Assembly (NCBI RefSeq): GCF_019802085.1
Contig: NZ_JAHVHV010000002.1
Span: 868,001-932,000, forward strand
Source of the DNA: Ferrimonas balearica
GTDB lineage: Bacteria > Pseudomonadota > Gammaproteobacteria > Enterobacterales > Shewanellaceae
Length of the DNA stretch: 64,000 bases
Reading direction: 5' to 3'
Part shown: positions 48,064 through 55,903 of the stretch, piece by piece
How the letters are laid out: each line of letters starts with the position of its first letter
How positions within the stretch are numbered: position 1 is the first letter of the stretch
The notes under the pieces: model-generated
The model's database searches: none
Told to the model about the DNA's origin: nothing
What the model saw: only the letters and a program-made list of their open reading frames with translations
Position numbers and translations under genes: made by a program

Positions 48064-48130
48064 CAATGAAAGGCAAAATAGTCCTTCGGGCTGGAAGCAC
48101 TGACGCGCGCCTTTGCTTGCGGCGTTAGGC
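48058..48130 (+). repeat. attC-like recombination site 1
   Basis: The outer cores TGCTAAC (48058-48064) and GTTAGGC (48124-48130) are near inverted repeats. The inner arms AAAGGC (48070-48075) and GCCTTT (48110-48115) are perfect inverted repeats. The stop codon of the upstream gene lies in the left core, as is usual for gene cassettes. Size (73 bp) is in the attC range. Confidence 0.7.
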
Positions 48131-48152
48131 TCTAAAAGGCAGAGACAACGGA

Positions 48153-48968
48153 ATGTTTGAAGTAGGAAAAATCTACAAGCGCAAAGAACAAATTCATGGC
48201 GTCTATGGAGGGCAAGGCCAAGGTGGTATCAGTACACCCTCAAAACATGCCATGGTGCTCGTTTTCACTAGTGATGCCGGAGAAAATTATGGTTACCAAG
48301 ATCAATTTCGTCCGGATGGCACGTTTTGGTACACGGGTGAAGGCCAAGTCGGAGACATGGAAATGCTTCGCGGTAATGCGGCTATTCGCGATCACGAAGA
48401 GGTCGGGAAACACTTATATCTTTTCGAGTATGTAAGAAAAGCTCACGTCCGTTACATTGGCGAAACTCAATGCGTTGGCCACCATATTGAAGAAAGGCCT
48501 GATCGCGATGGCAACACCAGGAAAGCAATAATTTTTCACCTTGCGCTGCTTCCTGCTGTTGCAAATGAAGTCCAGGAACCTAAAGCGAGTTACGGAAACA
48601 ACTCCAAGCCAAATCGTAATCAATCACTTGCCGAGCTCCGAAGACTAGCCTTGCAAGCAGCATCAGAAAACTCACCAAAAGAACAGGTTGTTCAAAATAC
48701 TGCTGTACGGACTGAGGCAATTAGGTTGTATGCTTTGAAGCGCTCCAAAGGCATCTGCGAAGGCTGCTCAGTACCTGCACCCTTTCAGGGAAAAGAAGGT
48801 CCGTTCCTAGAGGTACATCATCTCCACAGGCTTAGTGATGGCGGCCCAGATCATCCAGCAAACGTTATTGCGCTCTGCCCTAACTGTCATCGTCGAGTTC
48901 ACTTCGGGAAAGATGGCGGTACGTACAATGAAAAACTTATTGAGGTTATCAATGACCTTGCACGCTAA
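48153..48968 (+). CDS. SRA-HNH endonuclease, probable type IV restriction enzyme
   Basis: A 271-residue protein with two domains. The N-terminal part (about 1-110; VGKIYKRKEQIHGVYGGQGQ, then FRPDGTFWYTGEGQVGDMEM) resembles the SRA-like modified-base reader of ScoMcrA-type enzymes. The C-terminal part (about 185-270) is an HNH nuclease: CEGCSVPAPF, LEVHHLHRLSDGG, NVIALCPNCHRRVH, with two CXXC zinc pairs and the His-His catalytic segment. Such enzymes cut DNA with modified cytosine. It sits between two attC-like sites and is AT-rich. Function inferred from domains. Confidence 0.8.
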   Translation: MFEVGKIYKRKEQIHGVYGGQGQGGISTPSKHAMVLVFTSDAGENYGYQDQFRPDGTFWYTGEGQVGDMEMLRGNAAIRDHEEVGKHLYLFEYVRKAHVRYIGETQCVGHHIEERPDRDGNTRKAIIFHLALLPAVANEVQEPKASYGNNSKPNRNQSLAELRRLALQAASENSPKEQVVQNTAVRTEAIRLYALKRSKGICEGCSVPAPFQGKEGPFLEVHHLHRLSDGGPDHPANVIALCPNCHRRVHFGKDGGTYNEKLIEVINDLAR

Positions 48969-49044
48969 AAACTAATAAATCAACTGACTACGTGCCTACG
49001 GCACCGGACTCAGCAAAGCTTTGCCGGTTATAGAGGCGTTAAGC
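48965..49044 (+). repeat. attC-like recombination site 2
   Basis: The right core GTTAAGC (49038-49044) fits GTTRRRY, and the left side begins in the stop of the endonuclease gene (GCTAAAAAC). Between them lie a GTGCC/GGCAC hairpin and a CCGG...CAAAGCTTTG...CCGG imperfect palindrome. Total about 80 bp. Confidence 0.58.
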
Positions 49045-49053
49045 TCCACCACT

Positions 49054-49167
49054 ATGAAACTACTCACTCTGATATTAACAATCACCTTCACGTCTTTGGC
49101 GAATACGAACGGTTGTCCGCTTTGGGAGTGCAGTTTTCCATCGCGCCCAAAGAGGCGGGTACCGTGA
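49054..49167 (+). pseudogene. Start of a third cassette gene, truncated
   Basis: An ATG 10 nt after the attC-like core opens a signal-peptide-like sequence (MKLLTLILTITFTSLA). After about residue 13 the DNA becomes the coding sequence of the VOC remnant in another frame, and the cassette frame meets a stop at 49165. The cassette has lost its 3' part and its own attC. Confidence 0.5.
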
Positions 49168-49226
49168 AGATTGCCGTGCTGGATGATACCTGTGGCAACT
49201 ACGTCCAGTTGATGCAGACGCTGTAG
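49098..49226 (+). pseudogene. C-terminal remnant of a VOC (glyoxalase-like) family gene
   Basis: The frame reads GEYERLSALGVQFSIAPKEA, then AVLDDTCGNYVQLMQ to a TAG at 49224, which matches the C-terminal half-domain of VOC-family proteins. There is no start or N-terminal part; upstream DNA belongs to the cassette. A hairpin terminator follows at 49318. The N-terminal part is not seen left of the island. Confidence 0.68.
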
Positions 49227-49317
49227 CACCCCCTTAATGGCCACCACAGTGCTCTGACCCCGCCTTTCGGGTCGAGTCGATCAGTGCCTGGTTTTATGGC
49301 TCGGTCATACCTAGGTC

Positions 49318-49340
49318 CGGCCGCCAGTTCGGCCGTTTTG
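49318..49340 (+). terminator. Terminator after the VOC remnant
   Basis: CGGCCG (49318-49323) and CGGCCG (49330-49335) form a stem with a 6-nt loop followed by TTTTG. Confidence 0.6.
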
Positions 49341-49398
49341 TGACTCCTATTCAGCGTGCTACAGTGCTTCGGATTTTGAATGTCGCTAGGGAGTGCGT

Positions 49399-49707
49399 AT
49401 GGACAAATTTAAATACTTCACCAATTTCATGCCGGTTCGTTATCGGGAGCATACTGACGAGTCAGATGGCTTATTGAAGACGATGTTCTCTGGGCATCCC
49501 CAAACCCCGGCGGCCGAGTCTCTGTACGAGGATTCGGAGTTTTTGGAGATGATGACGGGGATGGGCGAACACGGCTGGGAGTTGGTGACCGTCCAGCCTC
49601 TGCTTGAAGGGGTTAAAGACGTGACTTCGTCCTCCCCGGGTGGGGGGTACGGATATTCCATCACCGCGGGCTATTACCTGTTTTGGAAACAAAGGATCAC
49701 GGACTAA
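49399..49707 (+). CDS. Small protein, DUF4177-like
   Basis: A 102-residue cytoplasmic protein. The part FLEMMTGMGEHGWELVTVQP resembles DUF4177 and related small proteins with a GEHGWEL motif followed by a final beta strand (AGYYLFWKQR). AGGGAG lies 6 nt before the ATG. It has its own terminator downstream. Function unknown. Confidence 0.65.
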   Translation: MDKFKYFTNFMPVRYREHTDESDGLLKTMFSGHPQTPAAESLYEDSEFLEMMTGMGEHGWELVTVQPLLEGVKDVTSSSPGGGYGYSITAGYYLFWKQRITD

Positions 49708-50254
49708 CACCAGACGATTGACCGCTGCACTCTGGCGAACAGCCCAAGTGGGGTGTCGGTTTTTGGGTCTAGGTCAAACAGTACTGGTGCCACTCACAGT
49801 GGGGTCCTATTCCGTTTAAGCAAAGCCGTCTAAGGACGGTTTTTTCTTTTAGCCCTATCGCCCCTTAAAGTAGGCGATATTGGGCTGGATCTGGGGCTTA
49901 ACTTCGGGCGTCGTTGCCTTCATTTTTTCCAATCAACTGTCTTGGCGAGAGGTTGGTGTAACGCGTAATGCTTGGATACCCCATACAATCAATCCACTTG
50001 CGACATACGGAAGTCGTTGAGGATGTTTCGTCGCGATACCTGCCTCTGCGCCGATGGCACGGATGAATGATGTAGAGTGCCAGCCCGGGTCGGAAGGTGC
50101 GGTGTTGCAAGCGCCTGTCGCTGGGCTCATCGCCAAAGTCGTTTCCGATTTTCGCCCAATTCTGAAACAGGCAATCGTCGGCACGCGTCCGTTGCTCATT
50201 TCTCAGCGTACAATGATCGGTAGGTGCACAAATGCTCATTACAAAGCGATTTAA
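49708..50254. other. Intergenic stretch with no supported gene
   Basis: About 550 bp. The left part has the terminator at 49822. The rest has open frames on both strands (for example minus 49898-50239) without ribosome binding sites or recognisable motifs. It may be degraded DNA. Confidence 0.45.
49822..49850 (+). terminator. Terminator after the DUF4177-like gene
   Basis: Stem aaagccgtc/gacggtttt with a 4-nt loop, followed by TTTTTCTTTT on the plus strand. Confidence 0.75.
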
Positions 50255-50944
50255 ATGCTCTGGATAATCATCTTGCTCATCATCATGTTATGCGTCTTCT
50301 TGCCGGGGATGTGGGTCAAACATGTGATGGAAAAGTACGAACAGCCGGCCGATCGTTACCGCAAGCAGGGAAGCGGTGGGGAACTCGCGCGCCATCTGCT
50401 CGACCGTCACGGCCTGGAGGACGTCAAGGTCGAGGAGACCCCTGTCGGCGATCATTATGACCCGGCCGCTAAGGCGGTGCGTCTGACGCCGAAAAACTAC
50501 TCCGGATACTCCCTGACGGCAGTGACCGTTGCCGCCCATGAGGTGGGGCATGCCATTCAGGATTCACGGGGCGAATCCTTGTTCCTGGCGCGGCAGAATC
50601 TCGTTAAGGCAGCCATGGTCGGCGAGCGCCTTGCCGGCATTATGCTGGTGGCGGCTCCGGTTATCCTACTGCTAACCCGCCTACCGCAGGCGGGCGCATT
50701 TACGATAGTGATTGGCGTTGTTTCGATGGCACTCAGTACCTTGGTGCACCTGATTACCCTTCCTGTTGAGTTCGATGCCAGCTATGGCAAGGCGTTGCCG
50801 CTTCTGAAGAAAGGCGAGTACCTGCACGACGGTGATCTGAAGCATGCGGAGAAAATTCTCAAGGCAGCGGCACTGACCTATGTCGCTGCCTCGCTGACCA
50901 GCTTGTTAAACCTGGGGCGGTGGATTGCGGTGCTTCGTCGGTAA
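50255..50944 (+). CDS. YugP-type membrane zinc metallopeptidase
   Basis: A 229-residue inner-membrane protein of the neutral zinc metallopeptidase family PF04298 (YugP). It has an N-terminal membrane helix (3-22), the zinc-binding motif AAHEVGHAIQD (HEXXH, about residue 94), and two more hydrophobic segments (about 128-165 and 205-220). The ATG at 50255 has no clear Shine-Dalgarno. It ends 80 nt before a strong terminator. Substrate unknown. Confidence 0.9.
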   Translation: MLWIIILLIIMLCVFLPGMWVKHVMEKYEQPADRYRKQGSGGELARHLLDRHGLEDVKVEETPVGDHYDPAAKAVRLTPKNYSGYSLTAVTVAAHEVGHAIQDSRGESLFLARQNLVKAAMVGERLAGIMLVAAPVILLLTRLPQAGAFTIVIGVVSMALSTLVHLITLPVEFDASYGKALPLLKKGEYLHDGDLKHAEKILKAAALTYVAASLTSLLNLGRWIAVLRR

Positions 50945-51021
50945 GGTTTACGCATTCAGAGTCATTGAACGCTTTGACGACCGCGATGGGGCGAGTGCAG
51001 CCCCTCCCGAGGCGAAACGGG

Positions 51022-51052
51022 ACAAAAAACGGGACCATTCGGTCCCGTTTTT
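51022..51052. terminator. Bidirectional terminator
   Basis: Stem aaaaaacgggacc/ggtcccgtttttt with a 4-nt loop, between the convergent metallopeptidase and SulP genes. Confidence 0.92.
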
Positions 51053-51096
51053 TCATTCGTGCCGAGCCTTCGGCATCGTCCCTATGGACAGTTGGC

Positions 51097-52653
51097 TCAG
51101 GCCAGCTCGTCGGTGGCCACCTTGTAGGTGGGATCTTCCAGGACGTTGACCTCCACCAGGTCACCGGCCTTGTGCAGCAGTTGGCGGCATTCGGGGCTCA
51201 GGTGGCGCAGGTGCAGGCGCTTGCCTTCGCGCAGGTAGCGCTCCGCCAGGGTGTCGATCGCTTCCAGCGCGGAGTGGTCCGCCACCCGGGACTGGCCAAA
51301 GTCCACCACCACGTCGTCGGGGTCGTTCTTGGCGTCAAACAGGTCGAGGAAGCTGGTGACCGAGGCGAAGAACAGCGGGCCCTGGGGCTGATAGCTCTTC
51401 CAGCCCTGGGCGTCCACTTCGGTCTTGGCGGTCATGTGGGTGGCGTGGTCCCAGGCAAAGCGCAGGGCGGAAACCACCACCCCCACCATAACGGCGACCG
51501 CCAGATCGGTGATCACCGTGACGCCGGAAACCAGCACAATCACCATGGCGTCCGCCTTGGGCACCTTGCTCATGATGCGGAAGCTGGACCACTCGAAGGT
51601 GCCCAGCACCACCATGAACATCACCCCCACCAGGGCGGCCACCGGGATCATCTCAATCAGGTGGGCGCCGAACAGGATAAAGCCCAGCAGGAACAGGGCC
51701 GCGGAGGCGCCGGAGAGGCGGGAGCGGCCGCCGGAGTTGATGTTGATCATCGACTGGCCAATCATGGCGCAGCCGCCCATGCCGCCGAAGAAACCGGTGG
51801 CCACGTTGGCCACGCCCTGGCCCACGCACTCGCGGTTGCCCTGGCCCCGGGTCTGGGTCAGTTCGTCCACCAGGGTGAGGGTCAGCAGGGACTCAATCAG
51901 GCCGATGGCGGCCAGCACCAGGGCGTAGGGGAAGATGATGGTCAGGGTTTCCCAGTTCAGCGGCACCATGGGGATGGCGAAGCTGGGCAGGGTGCCTTCC
52001 AGTGTGGCGCCGGCGTCGCCGGTCATGCTGCGCACGAAGTCGATCACCGAGGCGGTGTCCAGCCCCAGGCTGTGCACCAGGGCGGTCACCACCAGGATGG
52101 CCGCCAGGGAGGAGGGGATGGCCCGGGTCAGCTTGGGCAGGAAGTGGATGATGGCCATGGTCAGGGCCACCAGGCCCAGCATGGTGAAGAGGGCTTCGCC
52201 CTGCATCCAGGTCATCTCGCCGGCGGCGTTGGGTTCTTTGAACTGGCCGAGCTGGGCCAGGAAGATGACGATGGCCAGGCCGTTCACAAAGCCCAGCATC
52301 ACCGGGTGAGGCACCAGGCGGATAAACTTGCCCAGTTTCAGGGCGCCGGCCAGGATCTGCAGTATCCCCATCAGCACCACGGTGGCGAACAGGTACTGCA
52401 CCCCGTGCTGGGCCACCAGGGCCACCATCACCACGGCCAGGGCACCGGTGGCGCCGGAGATCATGCCCGGGCGGCCGCCGATCAGGGCGGTGATGAGCCC
52501 CACCATAAAGGCGGCATAGAGGCCCACCATGGGTTCGACGCCGGCCACGAAGGCGAAGGCCACGGCTTCGGGCACCAGGGCCAGGGCGACCGTCAGGCCG
52601 GAGAGCAAGTCGGCTTTGACGCTGGCCTGGGGATTACTGCGAAGTTCAAACAT
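51097..52653 (-). CDS. SulP-family anion transporter with STAS domain
   Basis: A 518-residue inner-membrane transporter. It has about 12-14 helices (residues 1-410), the conserved N-terminal [19 protein letters not shown], and a cytoplasmic STAS domain (about 430-515, [20 protein letters not shown]). Members move sulfate or bicarbonate, often with sodium; the residues do not settle which. The ATG at 52653 is chosen over a TTG at 52689. A -35/-10 pair TTGACT-N16-TTAATT lies upstream (52690-52730 region). Confidence 0.9.
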   Translation of the reverse strand: MFELRSNPQASVKADLLSGLTVALALVPEAVAFAFVAGVEPMVGLYAAFMVGLITALIGGRPGMISGATGALAVVMVALVAQHGVQYLFATVVLMGILQILAGALKLGKFIRLVPHPVMLGFVNGLAIVIFLAQLGQFKEPNAAGEMTWMQGEALFTMLGLVALTMAIIHFLPKLTRAIPSSLAAILVVTALVHSLGLDTASVIDFVRSMTGDAGATLEGTLPSFAIPMVPLNWETLTIIFPYALVLAAIGLIESLLTLTLVDELTQTRGQGNRECVGQGVANVATGFFGGMGGCAMIGQSMININSGGRSRLSGASAALFLLGFILFGAHLIEMIPVAALVGVMFMVVLGTFEWSSFRIMSKVPKADAMVIVLVSGVTVITDLAVAVMVGVVVSALRFAWDHATHMTAKTEVDAQGWKSYQPQGPLFFASVTSFLDLFDAKNDPDDVVVDFGQSRVADHSALEAIDTLAERYLREGKRLHLRHLSPECRQLLHKAGDLVEVNVLEDPTYKVATDELA

Positions 52654-52749
52654 GGAAGCGGGGGATCCCTGTAACGAAACGGTTGTCAAAAGGCGCGAAA
52701 ATTAACAGTCCTTGGAGGTAAAGTCAAAACCGCGTTCGTGAAGGGTAAC

Positions 52750-52785
52750 AGGGTGGCGAAAAAAAGCGGGCTGGGGTGCCCGCTT
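52750..52785 (-). terminator. Minus-strand hairpin with T tract in the SulP upstream region
   Basis: Stem aagcgggc/gcccgctt with a 6-nt loop. On the minus strand it is followed by TTTTTTTCG. No gene ends here, so it terminates either an unannotated small RNA made between 52786 and 52967 or an attenuated SulP leader. Confidence 0.7.
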
Positions 52786-52967
52786 GTCTAAATCGACTCA
52801 GACCAACATGGTCCTAATCCACAGGAAGGTGGTTGGGAGAAGTGGCCCCCTATCGGCCCACTTAATAACAGATAGGCGACCGTATCCACGGAAACTGTAT
52901 CTGCATCTGGAGCGGGGAACCCCAAGGGCGCTAGGATAGAAAGAGCAAGGTTTTCAAGGAGTCTGCT

Positions 52968-53918
52968 ATGAGTGAATCGGTCAAGATTGGGGTGGCCCTG
53001 GGCAGCGGCGCCGCCAAGGGCTGGGCCCACATCGGGGTGTTGAACGGCCTGAGCCGCATGGGGATCCACCCGGAAGTGGTGGCCGGCTGCTCCATCGGCG
53101 CCTTTGTCGGCGCCGCCTACGCCGCCGACCGACTGGACCGGCTGGAGGAGTGGGTGCGCGGCTTCTCCTCCTGGGACGTGATGGGGCTGATGGATCTCAC
53201 CTGGCGCCGGGGCGGACTCATCGAGGGCGAGAAGGTGTTCGAGGCGGCCAGCAAGGCGATCGACCTGTCCGACATCGGTGAGCTCAAAATGCCCTACGTG
53301 GCGGTCTCCACGGATCTCTACACCGGCCAGGAGGTGTGGCTGGATCGCGGCAAGCTGTCGGAGGTGGTGCGGGCCTCCTGCTCCATCCCGGGGCTCATCT
53401 CCCCCAAACGGCTGGGGGATCGCTGGCTGGTGGATGGGGCCGTGGTCAACCCGGTGCCGGTTTCCCCCTGTCGGGCCCTGGGGGCGGATCTGGTGATCGC
53501 CGTGGACCTGCACGGCGACGGCCGACACCACGTCAGCGAGGTGGTCAATATGGACACCCCGGTCAGCACCGCCCAGGTGGCACGCCAGGAGGCCTCCAAC
53601 GGCTTTATGGATCTGCTGGTGTCCGGTCGGGAGCTGCTTAACCGGGTGGTGGACGGCTTCTCCAACACCACCACCCAGCCCAACATGCTGGCGGTGATGC
53701 ACCAGTCGATGGAGATTCTGGAGCAGCGCCACAAGCGGGCGCGTCTGATGGGGGACCCGCCGGAGGTGATGGTGCTGCCCCACGTTGGGGCCATCGGCAC
53801 CATGGAGTTTCAGCGTGCCGAGGAGGCGATCGAAGCCGGGGAGGCGGCGGTGCTCAAGGCTCAGCAGCAGATTGAAGCGGAGATTGACCGCATGAGTCGG
53901 GCCCGCAACGGCCACTGA
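52968..53918 (+). CDS. Patatin-like phospholipase, RssA family
   Basis: A 316-residue patatin-fold protein. It has the oxyanion-hole start GVALGSGAAKGWAHIGV, the nucleophile elbow GCSIG (Ser about residue 42) and the DGA motif (WLVDGAVVNPVP) that completes the Ser-Asp dyad. The architecture matches RssA. CAAGGAG precedes the ATG. Natural substrate unknown. Confidence 0.9.
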   Translation: MSESVKIGVALGSGAAKGWAHIGVLNGLSRMGIHPEVVAGCSIGAFVGAAYAADRLDRLEEWVRGFSSWDVMGLMDLTWRRGGLIEGEKVFEAASKAIDLSDIGELKMPYVAVSTDLYTGQEVWLDRGKLSEVVRASCSIPGLISPKRLGDRWLVDGAVVNPVPVSPCRALGADLVIAVDLHGDGRHHVSEVVNMDTPVSTAQVARQEASNGFMDLLVSGRELLNRVVDGFSNTTTQPNMLAVMHQSMEILEQRHKRARLMGDPPEVMVLPHVGAIGTMEFQRAEEAIEAGEAAVLKAQQQIEAEIDRMSRARNGH

Positions 53919-53920
53919 AG

Positions 53921-53949
53921 CAAAAACACCGCCTCGGCGGTGTTTTTTC
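53921..53949. terminator. Bidirectional terminator
   Basis: Stem aaacaccgc/gcggtgttt with a short loop and T/A tracts on both sides, between the convergent patatin and rhodanese genes. Confidence 0.9.
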
Positions 53950-53950
53950 G

Positions 53951-54301
53951 TTAGGGGGTGTGGGCCTCGCGCATCTCCTCCAGGCCCCCGCCGTTGTGCA
54001 CCTCCAGGTAGCCGGCGGCGGCGAACTCGCCGATGGCCAGGCCGGAGCGTCGGCCGCTGCGGCAATAGACCACGATGGTCTGTTCCGGGCCAACCCCCAA
54101 CTCACCGGCCCGCCGCTCGATCTCCCCATGGGGCAGGTTGACCGCCCCGGGCAGGTGCCCCTCGGCAAACTCCTCCGGGGTGCGGACATCGACGATCAGG
54201 GCGCCCTGGCTTATCCACTGCCAGGCGATGTCGGCCCGCTCCGAGGCCCACAGGGGGAGGGACAGAGACAACAACAGCAGCGCGAGTAACGGGTATCTCA
54301 T
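53951..54301 (-). CDS. Periplasmic rhodanese-like protein (PspE-type)
   Basis: A 116-residue exported protein with a signal peptide (ending LWA, about residue 19) and a single rhodanese domain with active loop CRSGRRSG. It may transfer sulfane sulfur in the periplasm. It follows the DUF2892 gene by 10 nt, a pairing common for rhodaneses. Confidence 0.88.
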   Translation of the reverse strand: MRYPLLALLLLSLSLPLWASERADIAWQWISQGALIVDVRTPEEFAEGHLPGAVNLPHGEIERRAGELGVGPEQTIVVYCRSGRRSGLAIGEFAAAGYLEVHNGGGLEEMREAHTP

Positions 54302-54311
54302 CTTGGGTTTC

Positions 54312-54554
54312 CTACTTGCTGTCGACGGCTTCCCGCTCCGAACGCATCCCCAGCTTGCGCATCACCATGGTGGCGGGGCAGAAGCCGGTGAAGGCGTTTT
54401 GGAACAGATTAGCGCCCACAAACACCGTTAGCCAGACAAAGCCCGGGTGAACCCAGACGGTCAGGGCCACGGAGAGCAGCACCATCAATCCGGCGAAGGC
54501 GAACAGGGCTCGCTCGGTGGTGCGAGGGGCGGTACAAAAGGACGATTGGCTCAT
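54312..54554 (-). CDS. DUF2892 membrane protein
   Basis: An 80-residue protein with two hydrophobic helices (about 15-34 and 36-57) and the GFCPATMVMRKLG segment of DUF2892, also found in YgaP-type rhodaneses. AGGAGG precedes the ATG. It is cotranscribed with the rhodanese. Confidence 0.87.
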   Translation of the reverse strand: MSQSSFCTAPRTTERALFAFAGLMVLLSVALTVWVHPGFVWLTVFVGANLFQNAFTGFCPATMVMRKLGMRSEREAVDSK

Positions 54555-54616
54555 GGGGCCTCCTGGTTCTTGGCTCCCCTTTAGGCCTTAGGCCGACGTT
54601 TGGGGAGCGGGTTCCA

Positions 54617-55894
54617 TCAGTAGCTGTAGCGCACCCGCACCCAGCCGTTGCTGTTGTCGGCCAATTGGCCGAAGAAGGTGTGGTCCTGCTCACCGCCCAG
54701 CAGGTTAAAACCGGCGGCGAAGGACCAGTTGTCGTCGTAGCGGTAGCTGGCCTGGGGACGCAGGTAGAAGTCCTGGTCCGAGGGGCTGTAGAAGCTGAAC
54801 AGCGACAGGGTCAGTTTTTCCTGCAGGGCCCGGTAATCCAGGCGCAGCGTGGTGAGGTGGCGGTTTTGCTCCACCGCGTACTCCGGGTAGGGCTGACTGG
54901 CCAGCCAGCGCTGGTAGTCCCGCCGGTGCTCCAGCTGGTATTGCAGCCCCACGGTCAGGTTGGTGACAAGCTCCCACTGGTAGCCGGCCAGCAGCATCAG
55001 GGTGTCCGGCGGCAGCAGCGGCGTGTCGCCCTCCTGGTCACGACGGTCGTGGTAGGCCGCTTCCAGGTTGAACAGCCCCGGGCCCAGGGGCAGCAGCACG
55101 CTGGCCCCGTAGGCATTGAGTCGGGCGAAGGTCGGTTGCCCCTGGGCGTCCACCGCCTCGGGGGAGCCGCTGTAGCCCCAGTAGCCGTACAGCGCCCACT
55201 CGGTGCTGCCCCGCTGACCATAGAGCCGGGCGGCCAGGGCGTCGTCGCTGGGCTCATCCGCCTCGAACCCCGGGGCCACCGGGCCACCGAACTCGGGGCT
55301 GAACAGACTGAACCGCTCGCCATTGAGGTAGTTGTCGCTCTCGAAGCGTGGCAGCCAGGTCAGGTCCAAATTGGCGTGCTGGCCGAAGTAGCTGGCCTTA
55401 ACCGCATTAACCGGGGCTTTGAGGTACTCGTCGTCGAGCCCGGAGAAGAACGCCTGCCAGTCCTTGGGGAAGAGGTCATTGAGGAAGAGGAAGTCGCCCG
55501 TGCCCCAGGTCAGCACCTGGCGGCCCAGCTTCATCTCCACCCGCTCCCCCAGGGCAAAGCCCACGGACAGCTCGCGCACATCCAGCTCCCAGCCTTCGAC
55601 CACATTGTCGTAGCGCAGGTCGGCCCGCAGATCGCCCCACAGGGCGTCACCGCGGTAGCCGGTCTCCACCCGGGCCCGGGCCTCCCCCAGGGTCTGGCGG
55701 GGCAGGCCGGCACCATCGGATTGCAGCCGGGCGCCGGCAGCACCCTCGATAAAGCCGCTCACCGGTTGCCAGGGGGAGTGCGCCTCCTCGCCCCAGTCGT
55801 CCCCCCAGTCGTCCCCCCAGGGATCCTCCGAGGCCAGGCCCGGTGCGGCCAGGCCCAGCGCCAGTAGGGGAAAAGCGTAACGCAACATCCTCAT
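54617..55894 (-). CDS. Outer-membrane beta-barrel of an MMPL export operon
   Basis: A 425-residue protein with a signal peptide (ending LAS, about residue 22) followed by a Trp/Asp/Glu-rich segment (PWGDDWGDDWGEE) coded by 12-bp tandem repeats. The remainder has alternating strands and ends YSY, typical of outer-membrane barrels such as DUF1302-like proteins. It is the last gene of an operon with a LolA-like periplasmic protein and an MMPL transporter, suggesting a route for lipid or hydrophobic cargo to the outer membrane. Confidence 0.78.
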   Translation of the reverse strand: MRMLRYAFPLLALGLAAPGLASEDPWGDDWGDDWGEEAHSPWQPVSGFIEGAAGARLQSDGAGLPRQTLGEARARVETGYRGDALWGDLRADLRYDNVVEGWELDVRELSVGFALGERVEMKLGRQVLTWGTGDFLFLNDLFPKDWQAFFSGLDDEYLKAPVNAVKASYFGQHANLDLTWLPRFESDNYLNGERFSLFSPEFGGPVAPGFEADEPSDDALAARLYGQRGSTEWALYGYWGYSGSPEAVDAQGQPTFARLNAYGASVLLPLGPGLFNLEAAYHDRRDQEGDTPLLPPDTLMLLAGYQWELVTNLTVGLQYQLEHRRDYQRWLASQPYPEYAVEQNRHLTTLRLDYRALQEKLTLSLFSFYSPSDQDFYLRPQASYRYDDNWSFAAGFNLLGGEQDHTFFGQLADNSNGWVRVRYSY

Positions 55895-55903
55895 CCTCCC
55901 GGC

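Noticed and set aside
49898-50239. Minus-strand frame and the overlapping frames before the metallopeptidase
   Set aside because: Several overlapping frames of similar length on both strands with no start signal; could be degraded DNA but not a supported gene.
52786-52910. 14-codon frame (MQIQFPWIRS...) in the SulP leader region
   Set aside because: No ribosome binding site; too short to support as a leader peptide.
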